NCBI GenBank assembly: GCA_011525185.1
Contig: WTIQ01000084.1
Location: 1 to 20,429 of the forward strand
From: Paracoccaceae bacterium
GTDB taxonomy: Bacteria > Pseudomonadota > Alphaproteobacteria > Rhodobacterales > Rhodobacteraceae
Length of the DNA stretch: 20,429 nucleotides
Direction: 5' to 3'
Positions within the stretch are counted from its first letter, which is position 1; each line of letters opens with the position of its first letter. Below, one piece after another: positions 14,552 to 20,429 of this stretch. The notes under the pieces are model-generated. The model had not been told where the DNA came from and searched no databases. It saw nothing but the letters and a program-made list of their open reading frames with translations. Made by a program: the position numbers and the translations under genes.

Positions 14552-14598
14552 AATTCGCTAGCACGGCCGCAAAACGAAATATAACGCGAAAGCCCACG

Positions 14599-14630
14599 AG
14601 ACAATTACAAATGGGCATTTGTAAGTGTCT
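14599..14630. promoter_or_regulatory. 32-bp dyad, candidate operator upstream of the CoA-binding gene
   Basis: The core TTACAAATG (14605-14613) and CATTTGTAA (14616-14624) are perfect inverted repeats around GG. After one mismatched pair, AGACA (14599-14603) matches TGTCT (14626-14630), so 14 of 15 half-site positions are symmetrical. It lies 48 bp before the CoA-binding gene and 48 bp after the gmaS hairpin, in AT-rich DNA without a T tract, which favours a regulator site over a terminator. Confidence 0.55.
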
Positions 14631-14677
14631 TAGAAATTGAATATGGCATCTTAAATTTATTACAAAGCACAAAACCC

Positions 14678-15178
14678 ATGTCTCTTGAACACATAGCCTC
14701 ATATCCTCCTGCGTATATTGCTAAAATCTTGCGTGAAAACAAAATCATCGCCTCTGTGGGCGTGAGCCTCAATCCGATTAAACCCAGCTTTTTGGTCGGG
14801 CGGTGGTTATCGAAACGAGGCTATACGATCATACCAGTTAATCCTGTTTATGCGGGTCAAGAGATGTGGGGACAGGTCACATATAGCGCGCTCAGCGAAA
14901 TCAAAGAGCATATCGATATGGTGCAGGTGTTTCGACGCTCTGAGGCCGTTCCAGAGATCGTTGACGAGGCGCTGGAGCATTTACCAAATCTGAAAACAAT
15001 TTGGATGCAGATCGGTGTCAGTCACAAGGATGCAGCGAAAAAGGCACAAGCAAAAGGGATCGACGTTATCCAAGACCTCTGCCCTAAGATGGAGCATCAA
15101 CGCCTCTCTGGTGAGTTGGGCCGCTATGGTGTCAATACGGGCTTAATCACCTCAAAGCTTATCAACTTGGGACTGTAA
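14678..15178 (+). CDS. CoA-binding domain protein (YccU-like)
   Basis: A small cytoplasmic protein of 166 residues with a single CoA_binding_2 Rossmann domain like that of succinyl-CoA synthetase alpha subunits. Visible features: IASVGVSLNPIKPSFLVGRW near residue 24 (nucleotide/CoA loop), GYTIIPVNPVYAGQEMWG, IDMVQVFRRSEAVPEIVDEA, LKTIWMQIGVSHKDA, and a C-terminal DLCPKMEHQRL matching the family's Cys-Pro-Lys-x-Glu block. The biochemical role of this family is unknown. No good Shine-Dalgarno sequence precedes the ATG at 14678, so the start is less sure. It follows a terminator-like hairpin and a long dyad, so it is probably its own transcription unit. In related genomes it often precedes an O-acetylhomoserine sulfhydrylase gene; none is present here. 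Confidence 0.87.
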   Translation: MSLEHIASYPPAYIAKILRENKIIASVGVSLNPIKPSFLVGRWLSKRGYTIIPVNPVYAGQEMWGQVTYSALSEIKEHIDMVQVFRRSEAVPEIVDEALEHLPNLKTIWMQIGVSHKDAAKKAQAKGIDVIQDLCPKMEHQRLSGELGRYGVNTGLITSKLINLGL

Positions 15179-15253
15179 GCGCTGAGGGCAAACTGGTAAT
15201 ACTCAATTTAACCCGAATTATGAATAAGGAAATGGCGAAAATCCTTTATAACC

Positions 15254-15330
15254 CTGAAATGCAAAGCATTTCAGCATGTGTCCGCCCGCCCCACGGCGGG
15301 CACATTCGTGCCCACCCGGGCCGACACATG
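15254..15330. repeat. Two abutting stem-loops, possible structured RNA or cruciform
   Basis: Hairpin A: CTGAAATGC (15254-15262), loop AAA, GCATTTCAG (15266-15274), a perfect 9-bp stem. Hairpin B starts at the next base: CATGTGTC (15275-15282) pairs perfectly with GACACATG (15323-15330). After one C-C mismatch the stem continues as GCCC (15284-15287) with GGGC (15318-15321). Inside it, GGGCAC (15298-15303) pairs with GTGCCC (15308-15313), or alternatively GCCCGCC (15284-15290) with GGCGGGC (15295-15301). The two inner foldings exclude each other. Confidence 0.6.
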
Positions 15331-15441
15331 AGGCGAGCTCTGGATAGTGTTTCAAAACAATGCGCTAGCCCAGCGTTATTCATATCTGGGGTTACTTACA
15401 AACCTCTGCATAAAGCCGCTCTCAATTAGAAATGAGGGGCG

Positions 15442-15462
15442 CTGCCGCCTGCGAAGGCGCAG
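15442..15462 (-). terminator. Bulged hairpin beyond the SDR gene, possible terminator
   Basis: CTG (15442-15444) and CGCCT (15446-15450) pair with AGGCG (15455-15459) and CAG (15460-15462), leaving one bulged C and a GCGA tetraloop on the plus strand. It lies about 70 nt downstream of the SDR stop on the minus strand, but only a weak T-containing stretch follows there. Confidence 0.35.
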
Positions 15463-15533
15463 TCTGGTGGTGCCAGCCTGCGTGGTGTTTCTTTTATCAT
15501 ACCCACTGCGCAGAGATCTTGATACAGCAGTCC

Positions 15534-16199
15534 TTACCATTGAACAGCTTTACCAGCCCAATCAAAAAACTGTCCGCTCTGGGACGGGGAAAGACTGTCT
15601 AAAACACGCAGCAGGTTTTCTGCGGCGTCCTGTGGCGAAACGGTTGGATGACCCTTGGCAAATTCCGAAGTAAGCGGCGTGCGTACGGTGCCAGGATGAA
15701 GGGCCACGCAGATCGAGTTTGGGTGTGTGCGTTGCAGCTCAATTGCGCCTGTGTGGATCAATTGATTAAGCGCCGCTTTTGACGCACGATAAGAATACCA
15801 TCCGCCCAAGCGATTATCACCAATAGAGCCAACCCGCGCCGAAAGCGCTGCAAAAATGCTATTTCCCTCTTTCTTTAGTAGTCTTTTAGCATGGAGTAGG
15901 CAGAGCATTGGGCCTGCCGCATTCAGGGTAAATTGCTCTATCAATGCCGCTTGTGATACCTGCGACATAGATTTTTCGGGGCGGCTGTGATCTGACACCA
16001 AGGCACCCGTTGCCACAAAAACAATGTCAAATTGGGTTTCTATATTGCTAAGCTGTTCTGTAACGACCGCTTCGTCCCTCAGATCAAAACCATGAACGCG
16101 ACGCGATAAACCAGTGACACGTGCCCCCTTTACTTCAAAAGCCTGCTGTAGCGCATGGCCAATACCACCTGTATTGCCGATTAAAAGTACATCCTTCAT
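15534..16199 (-). CDS. SDR-family oxidoreductase (CsgA/C-factor-like)
   Basis: A cytoplasmic NAD(P)-dependent short-chain dehydrogenase of 221 residues, a normal length for the small C-factor-like subgroup. The cofactor loop is GNTGGIG (residues 8-14), the catalytic Ser is probably Ser120 in LSARVGSIGDN, and the catalytic pair is Tyr137/Lys141 in WYSYRASKAALN. ALHPGTVRTPLTSEF is the conserved segment after the active site. FVATGAL (61-67) corresponds to the NNAG region but lacks the asparagines. The ATG at 16199 has CAGGG upstream. It is divergent from hisS across 119 bp. Substrate unknown. Confidence 0.88.
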   Translation of the reverse strand: MKDVLLIGNTGGIGHALQQAFEVKGARVTGLSRRVHGFDLRDEAVVTEQLSNIETQFDIVFVATGALVSDHSRPEKSMSQVSQAALIEQFTLNAAGPMLCLLHAKRLLKKEGNSIFAALSARVGSIGDNRLGGWYSYRASKAALNQLIHTGAIELQRTHPNSICVALHPGTVRTPLTSEFAKGHPTVSPQDAAENLLRVLDSLSPSQSGQFFDWAGKAVQW

Positions 16200-16318
16200 A
16201 ACCCTGAGCTAGACGATTACAGAGCAAGATCAAGTTCCTTTCTCTATGCTTCGCGCTGCTTGCTCATTTCACTTAGGTGGGTTACATCGCCCCAGAACTT
16301 AACAGGCAGGAGGGCCAG

Positions 16319-17791
16319 ATGGCCAAGGTGAAAAAGACCCCTCGCCCCAAAGCACAAACCCCAAAAGGGTTTCGTGACTATTTCGGCGCGGACGTTTCTG
16401 AACGCAATAATATGCTAGAAACGATTGGGTCTGTATATCACCATTATGGCTTTGAGGCGCTAGAAAGCAGTGCCGTTGAAACGGTCGAAGCCTTGGGAAA
16501 GTTCCTTCCTGATGTGGATCGACCCAATGAGGGCGTTTTTGCATGGCAAGAGGAGGACAGCGATTGGCTGGCCCTTCGCTATGATCTAACGGCCCCCTTG
16601 GCGCGCGTCTATGCGCAGTACCGCAATGAACTTCCCACCCCGTATCGGCGCTATGCCATGGGGCCAGTGTGGCGCAATGAAAAGCCGGGCCCAGGCCGCT
16701 ACCGTCAATTTTACCAATGCGACGCAGATACAGTTGGCGCCGCAAACGTTGCCGCGGATGCTGAAATTTGCATGATGCTTGCCGATATTTTGGAGCGCTT
16801 AGGGATTGCCCCAGGTGATTTTGCTATCAAAGTAAACAACCGCAAAGTTTTAAACGGTGTGTTGGAGACGATGGGGCTCACTGACGTCGCACAGCGAGAC
16901 GCCGTTTTGCGCACAATCGACAAATTTGACAAAGTCGGCGTTGAAGGGGTGCGCGACCTTTTGGGTAAGGGTCGTCTGGATGCCTCTGGTGCTTATATCG
17001 ACGGTGTGGGTCTGAGTGCGGCGCAAGCCGATCCAGTCATTGCCTTTCTAACATCGAAGGGAAAGAGTACTGCCGAAACGCTCGCTAACTTGGCTCAAGC
17101 TGTCGGCTCATCGCCAACGGGTGCAGCTGGGGTGAGAGAGCTGGAAACAATCGCAACACTCGCTGCACAGGCGGGCTATTCAAGTGCGAAAATTGATGTT
17201 GACCCATCGGTGGTACGTGGTCTGGGCTATTACACAGGACCCGTATTTGAAGCCGAGCTCACCTTTGACATTCTCGATGAGAAGGGACGTAAACGGCAGT
17301 TTGGCTCTGTCGCTGGCGGCGGGCGCTATGATGATTTGGTCAAACGCTTTACCGGCCAAGAAGTCCCCGCGACAGGCGTCTCAATTGGCGTGGATCGCCT
17401 CCTTGCGGCACTGCGGGAAAAGGGGCGGATTGCGTCTCAAGAGCGCGGACCCATTATCGTGACGGTCATGGATAAGGATCACATGTCTGATTACTTTGAC
17501 ATGGTTACGGAGCTACGCGGTGCTGGCATTCGAGCCGAATGCTATCTTGGCAATCCCAAAAACTTTGGCAACCAGCTGAAATATGCGGATAAGCGCGAGG
17601 CTCCGATTGCCATTATACAAGGCGAAAGCGAACGCAACGCGGGCCGGGTCCTGATCAAAGATTTGATCTTGGGAAGCAAACTTGCAGTGCAGGCAACCTT
17701 GGAAGAATGGAAGGAAAACCCCGCGCAAATCGAGGTCGATCGCTCTGACTTGGTTCAAAATATTCAAGCGATTTTGAAGAAGTATACCTGA
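16319..17791 (+). CDS. hisS: Histidine--tRNA ligase (HisRS)
   Basis: Class II aminoacyl-tRNA synthetase charging tRNA-His. The ATG at 16319 has AGGAGGG 4 nt upstream and gives 490 residues; a 14-codon longer frame upstream lacks support. Landmarks: TPKGFRDYFG (N-terminal), motif-2 region RYAMGPVWRNEKPGPGRYRQ then FYQCDADTVG, and the histidine-binding block VVRGLGYYTGPVFEAE (about residues 298-313). The C-terminal GGRYDDLVKRFTGQEVPATG and VSIGVDRLLAAL are motif 3, followed by an anticodon-binding domain. The stop overlaps hisZ by 1 nt (TGATG), so a tRNA charging gene is coupled to the first histidine biosynthesis enzyme. A TTGCTC-17-TACATC pair (16260-16288) is a weak promoter candidate. Confidence 0.96.
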   Translation: MAKVKKTPRPKAQTPKGFRDYFGADVSERNNMLETIGSVYHHYGFEALESSAVETVEALGKFLPDVDRPNEGVFAWQEEDSDWLALRYDLTAPLARVYAQYRNELPTPYRRYAMGPVWRNEKPGPGRYRQFYQCDADTVGAANVAADAEICMMLADILERLGIAPGDFAIKVNNRKVLNGVLETMGLTDVAQRDAVLRTIDKFDKVGVEGVRDLLGKGRLDASGAYIDGVGLSAAQADPVIAFLTSKGKSTAETLANLAQAVGSSPTGAAGVRELETIATLAAQAGYSSAKIDVDPSVVRGLGYYTGPVFEAELTFDILDEKGRKRQFGSVAGGGRYDDLVKRFTGQEVPATGVSIGVDRLLAALREKGRIASQERGPIIVTVMDKDHMSDYFDMVTELRGAGIRAECYLGNPKNFGNQLKYADKREAPIAIIQGESERNAGRVLIKDLILGSKLAVQATLEEWKENPAQIEVDRSDLVQNIQAILKKYT

Positions 17792-18858
17792 TGACTGATC
17801 TTTCTCTTTGGGCCAAGGCGGAACAGATCGCACAGGTTCTTCGCCAACAAGGCGCTGTTGCAATTGACACCGACGTCCTGCAACCCGCGGACTTTCTGCT
17901 AGATCTTTATGGAGAAGACATACGTGCACGCGCCTATGTGACCTCAGATCCACTTCGCGGTGATCTTATGCTGCGTCCAGATTACACTGTTCCAATATCC
18001 AGAGCCTTTTTGGACAGTGGTGAGAAAGAGGCGCGTTATTCCTACGTCGGGACGGTCTTTCGCCGTCAAGAGAGCGATCTGAACCGCGCAAATGAATATA
18101 TTCAGGTTGGATATGAACGGTTTGGCGACCGCAACGAGCCAGAGGCTGAAGCAGATGTATTTTGTTCAATTCGCGAGGCTTTGGATCATCCCAATCTATC
18201 TGTCCAAACAGGCGATATCCAGATTTTGACCACAGCTGTACAAGGGTTGCGGACGACGCCAGAACGCCGCGCAGCCTTGATGCGCCATATCTGGCGTCCG
18301 CGGCGCTTTCGTTCGCTCTTGGAAAAATATGCAGGCCTAAAGCCTGCAACCAACCAAGGACAAGCGCGCCTATCTGAGGAGATCCCCTTTATTGGCCTCA
18401 GACAAAGGCAAGAAGTGCAAGCTCGCCTTGACATTTTGCAAAGAGAGACGAAGACGGAGCCGATTTCTAAGATTGAATTAGACCTTTTAAAGGAAATTAC
18501 CCAACTCAAAGATACCTATTCAAATGTTTTGAGTGTGCTGCGCGACTTTGCAGTTGACCTCCCACATTTGACGGATGCCATCGATACGATTGAAAGACGC
18601 TTAGACGCGCTCAGTAAGCGCGGCATAAATACAGATGAGCTCATATTTGAAGGAAGCTTTGGGCGCACATCGATGGAATATTATGACGGGTTTGTCTTTG
18701 GCTTTTCACTGCGCACGAAAATGGCGTCGCTCCAAGTTGCATCAGGCGGGCGGTATAATGCGCTTTTGCGTCAATTGGGTGCCGTGGGCAATCATGGAGC
18801 TGTTGGCGGCGTGATACGCCCCGCTCTTTTGCAGCAAGCAAAGGAGGAGCAAGAATGA
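17791..18858 (+). CDS. hisZ: ATP phosphoribosyltransferase regulatory subunit
   Basis: A HisRS paralogue without aminoacylation activity that forms the hetero-octameric first enzyme of histidine biosynthesis with the short HisG and confers histidine feedback. The 355 residues show the class II core (LMLRPDYTVPISRAFLDSG, YVGTVFRRQESDLNRANEYI, VGYERFG) and GGRYNALLRQLG near the C-terminus, but no HisRS anticodon-binding domain. The ATG shares one base with the hisS stop and the end overlaps hisG by 4 nt (ATGA), so the three are translationally coupled. The close placement of the synthetase and its paralogue fits an origin by duplication. Assignment is strong because HisG here is the short form that requires HisZ. 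Confidence 0.94.
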   Translation: MTDLSLWAKAEQIAQVLRQQGAVAIDTDVLQPADFLLDLYGEDIRARAYVTSDPLRGDLMLRPDYTVPISRAFLDSGEKEARYSYVGTVFRRQESDLNRANEYIQVGYERFGDRNEPEAEADVFCSIREALDHPNLSVQTGDIQILTTAVQGLRTTPERRAALMRHIWRPRRFRSLLEKYAGLKPATNQGQARLSEEIPFIGLRQRQEVQARLDILQRETKTEPISKIELDLLKEITQLKDTYSNVLSVLRDFAVDLPHLTDAIDTIERRLDALSKRGINTDELIFEGSFGRTSMEYYDGFVFGFSLRTKMASLQVASGGRYNALLRQLGAVGNHGAVGGVIRPALLQQAKEEQE

Positions 18859-19553
18859 GCCTCAAACTTGGTATTCCCTCAAAGGGACGTTTGATGGAAA
18901 AAACATTCGAGTGGTTCAATAACCGCGGGATGGCCTTTCGAAAAATTGGATCAGATCGTGAATATGCGGCAGAAATCGGCGGTATAAATGGCGTTGAACT
19001 GGTGCTCTTATCTGCCTCTGAAATCCCACGTGAGCTAGCCGCGGGACGCATTCACTTAGGCATCACAGGAACAGATCTTGTCCATGAAAAAATGGTCAAC
19101 TGGCCCTCAAAGATTGAGGCACTCGAAGAGCTTGGCTTTGGCTATGCAAACCTCATCATAGCTGTTCCAACATGTTGGGTAGACGTAGACACTTTGGACG
19201 ATTTTGATGCTGTTTGCGCAGCTTTTCGCAAAAATCATGGCTTTCGCCTACGGATCGCAACGAAATATCATCGATTGACACGAGAGTTTTTGCGCGATGC
19301 GGGGGTCGCTGATTATCAGATTGTCGACAGTCAAGGTGCGACCGAAGGGACGGTCAAAAACCAAACCGCTGAAGCCATCGCAGATATCACAACCAGTGGA
19401 CAAACGCTCAAGGCCAACCACCTTAAAATTCTCAAGGACGGGCTGATCCTAAAGTCCCAAGCCACCCTCTTTTCCTTGCACAGAGGATCAATAGACGAGG
19501 CAGACCGTCCTATATACGACGAATTTCTAGCTAAACTTGACAACCCAAAATAA
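18855..19553 (+). CDS. hisG: ATP phosphoribosyltransferase catalytic subunit (short form)
   Basis: Catalyses ATP + PRPP to phosphoribosyl-ATP, the committed step of histidine biosynthesis. The 232 residues represent the HisG_S type that lacks the C-terminal regulatory domain of the long form (about 300 residues) and depends on HisZ. Landmarks: LGIPSKGRLMEKTFEWF at the start, GRIHLGITGTDLVHE, RIATKYHRLTREFL, and the PRPP-binding block DSQGATEGTVKNQTAEAIAD followed by ITTSGQTLKANHLKIL. The start overlaps the hisZ stop by 4 nt, with AGGAGGAG a few bases upstream. No terminator-like hairpin is evident after the stop; a new reading frame with its own ribosome site begins 39 nt later. Confidence 0.96.
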   Translation: MSLKLGIPSKGRLMEKTFEWFNNRGMAFRKIGSDREYAAEIGGINGVELVLLSASEIPRELAAGRIHLGITGTDLVHEKMVNWPSKIEALEELGFGYANLIIAVPTCWVDVDTLDDFDAVCAAFRKNHGFRLRIATKYHRLTREFLRDAGVADYQIVDSQGATEGTVKNQTAEAIADITTSGQTLKANHLKILKDGLILKSQATLFSLHRGSIDEADRPIYDEFLAKLDNPK

Positions 19554-19592
19554 GGTTGAGGCATTTATACTTATCAATATAGAGAGCGGGTC

Positions 19593-20297
19593 ATGCTATT
19601 TCGCAGCATTTTATGTTTGATCCTGTGGTAAACTGCTGGTCACGCATGGGAACTCATCGAACTTAAAGACGAAGAAGGGATCTATCACAGTATCGAGCAG
19701 GCTGGAGAGGGAGGCGCCTTTTTTTATGTCACATGCTACGATCAACGCGAACAAATCGATATTGAATTCCCAGTGGGAAACATGGGTGCAGATGATGCTG
19801 CAATTTTATTGCAGGTTGATCAGAACAGCGAAGCGTTGCTTGCGGGCTCTATCGACAATGTTGATAGCGGTACCTCCATTTTCTATGGCTTAGATCGCTC
19901 TGGTAAGCCATCGGTTGCCACACAAAAATTAATCCACCAAATGCGCGCGGGAACCGACCTTTACTTTGGTGATCCCGATTATAGAGAGGCGATAGATGTT
20001 TGGCCGCTCAAAGGATTTACCAAGGCCCATAACGCGCTCAAGAAAAATGTGGCATTCTCTAGAGCCTGCAGAACTCTAGAGAACCCCAATATCCGCGAGT
20101 GCCCCAGCAAGATCAGCGGGCAGCGCCTCTTCACCTGCGTTTCTTCTGGGCAAATCTACAGGGGCTTGCTCTGGCTCCAGATACCGCCAGCCTTGAAAGG
20201 GGCGTTTTTTGACCGTGGAGGTGGGAATGAGTTCTGGATCAAGCACAATCGCGCAGCGGCGAATACCATCCTGCCCTATGACTTCATCAAGGCGTAA
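19593..20297 (+). pseudogene. Putative secreted protein gene with in-frame stop in the signal peptide
   Basis: I do not recognise a named family. The natural start is the ATG at 19593, preceded by GAGAGCGGG and encoding MLFRSILCLILW, the front of a signal peptide. Codon 13 (19629-19631) is TAA; the same frame then continues TAGHA, a likely signal peptidase site, followed by WELIELKDEEGIYHSIEQAG with no further stop until 20297. The only later starts (GTG 19764, ATG 19773) would drop the signal peptide and about 60 residues. The mature part is acidic and beta-rich, with one Cys in VTCYD and another in SRACR. From about 20076 the frame is antisense to the DUF1489 gene, so the genuine protein probably ended near there and a second lesion may exist. 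Interpretation: recent pseudogene or a sequence error. Confidence 0.6.
20055..20083. terminator. Inverted repeat at a convergent junction, probable bidirectional terminator
   Basis: TTCTCTAGAG (20055-20064) and CTCTAGAGAA (20074-20083) form a perfect 10-bp stem around a 9-nt loop. The TAG stop of the minus-strand DUF1489 gene (20076-20078) lies inside the right arm. Neither side has a clear T tract, so factor-dependent termination or mRNA end protection is also possible. Confidence 0.45.
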
Positions 20298-20429
20298 AAT
20301 CCGTTGGCGACACTGTAAAAAGCCCTTAATCACCCAATAAATAGAACCACCATCGCAGATTTCTTGCTCTCGTCTTGGCCACATGCGGGTCACATGGCGG
20401 GGAAGGCCGTCTGTCCCTTGGGCGCGGGC
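20076..20429 (-). CDS. DUF1489 family protein, N-terminus beyond the window
   Basis: Conserved alphaproteobacterial protein of unknown function, about 140 residues in full. Readable from the right edge, 117 codons encode ...GLPRHVTRMWPRREQEICDG, GSIYWVIKGFLQCRQRILRL, LDPELIPTSTVKKRPFQGWR and the C-terminal LPADLAGALADIGVL, matching the pattern I recall for DUF1489. A GTG at 20393 could be mistaken for the start, but the frame is open to the edge and the upstream residues (ARAQGTDGLPRH) fit the family, so the true start lies beyond 20429. The opposing plus-strand frame over 20076-20297 is therefore a shadow. Convergent with the broken secreted-protein gene. Confidence 0.88.
   Translation of the reverse strand, partial: ARAQGTDGLPRHVTRMWPRREQEICDGGSIYWVIKGFLQCRQRILRLDEVIGQDGIRRCAIVLDPELIPTSTVKKRPFQGWRYLEPEQAPVDLPRRNAGEEALPADLAGALADIGVL

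Larger units (their letters stand above)
15179..15533. other. 355-bp intergenic region rich in stem-loops, no credible gene
   Basis: Lies between the CoA-binding gene and the minus-strand SDR gene, whose 3' end faces it. A 69-codon frame at 15220-15429 has no recognisable family, no Shine-Dalgarno sequence and overlaps the hairpins, so I do not call it. The stretch holds adjacent stem-loops at 15254-15330, a bulged hairpin at 15442-15462 and a small CTGG/CCAG hairpin at 15464-15476. Some may be terminators for the convergent genes; the rest is unexplained. Confidence 0.6.

Noticed and set aside
15220..15429. 69-codon plus-strand frame in the structured intergenic region
   Set aside because: No Shine-Dalgarno sequence or known motif, and its sequence is dictated by the hairpins.
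16277..16318. Extra 14-residue N-terminus for HisRS
   Set aside because: The strong AGGAGGG sits immediately before the ATG at 16319, and the extension encodes the ribosome-site region itself.
19773..20297. An intact 174-residue cytoplasmic protein starting at ATG 19773
   Set aside because: There is no ribosome site, the same frame upstream encodes a signal peptide interrupted by TAA, and the 3' third is antisense to DUF1489.

Overview
The window looks like a chromosomal piece of a marine alphaproteobacterium of the Rhodobacteraceae/Roseobacter type. Evidence: the infA-maf-RNase E/G block, a short-form HisG encoded with HisZ and hisS, a DUF1489 protein, a PBP-OmpA fusion protein and a compact methylamine (N-methylglutamate) cluster. 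By eye the G+C content is moderate, near half, so a low-GC pelagic roseobacter is possible, but I cannot place it to genus. I saw no rRNA, tRNA, IS element or CRISPR array.

Layout. (1) 1-961: tryptophanyl-tRNA synthetase, running off the left edge; the first ~34 bases do not encode the expected HIGH region. (2) 1047-3411: a divergent pair, a periplasmic substrate-binding/OmpA protein (-) and a TesA-type SGNH hydrolase (+). (3) 3554-6742: infA, maf (TTG start) and RNase E/G with touching or overlapping ends, then a GPH-type sugar symporter where yacG is often found. (4) 6745-8517 (-): an SLC13-type permease with regulatory RCK_C domains, tail to tail with the symporter. (5) 8628-9214: an orphan NusG/RfaH-like gene behind a palindrome that may be an operator. 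(6) 9338-14514: an XRE-cupin regulator, then a predicted sigma-70 promoter driving mgsA-mgsB-mgsC-gmaS. These encode N-methylglutamate synthase and gamma-glutamylmethylamide synthetase; the dehydrogenase genes (mgdABCD) that complete the pathway are not in the window. A terminator-like hairpin and a striking 32-bp dyad follow. (7) 14678-16199: a CoA-binding-domain protein (+) and a short-chain dehydrogenase (-), separated by a 355-bp non-coding stretch with several strong stem-loops. (8) 16319-19553: hisS-hisZ-hisG, coupled by 1-nt and 4-nt overlaps. (9) 19593-20429: a secreted-protein gene with an in-frame TAA in its signal peptide, convergent with a DUF1489 gene cut by the right edge; a 10-bp inverted repeat at their junction probably ends both.

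How it works together: the mgs-gmaS operon would turn methylamine and glutamate into gamma-glutamylmethylamide (GmaS, ATP-dependent) and then N-methylglutamate (MgsABC), releasing ammonium for assimilation. The neighbouring XRE-cupin protein is the natural candidate regulator. The rest is mainly housekeeping (translation initiation, tRNA charging, histidine biosynthesis, RNA processing) with two transporters. The least explained items are the structured intergenic region at 15254-15330, the dyad at 14599-14630, the palindrome before the NusG-like gene, and the nonsense codon at 19629-19631.
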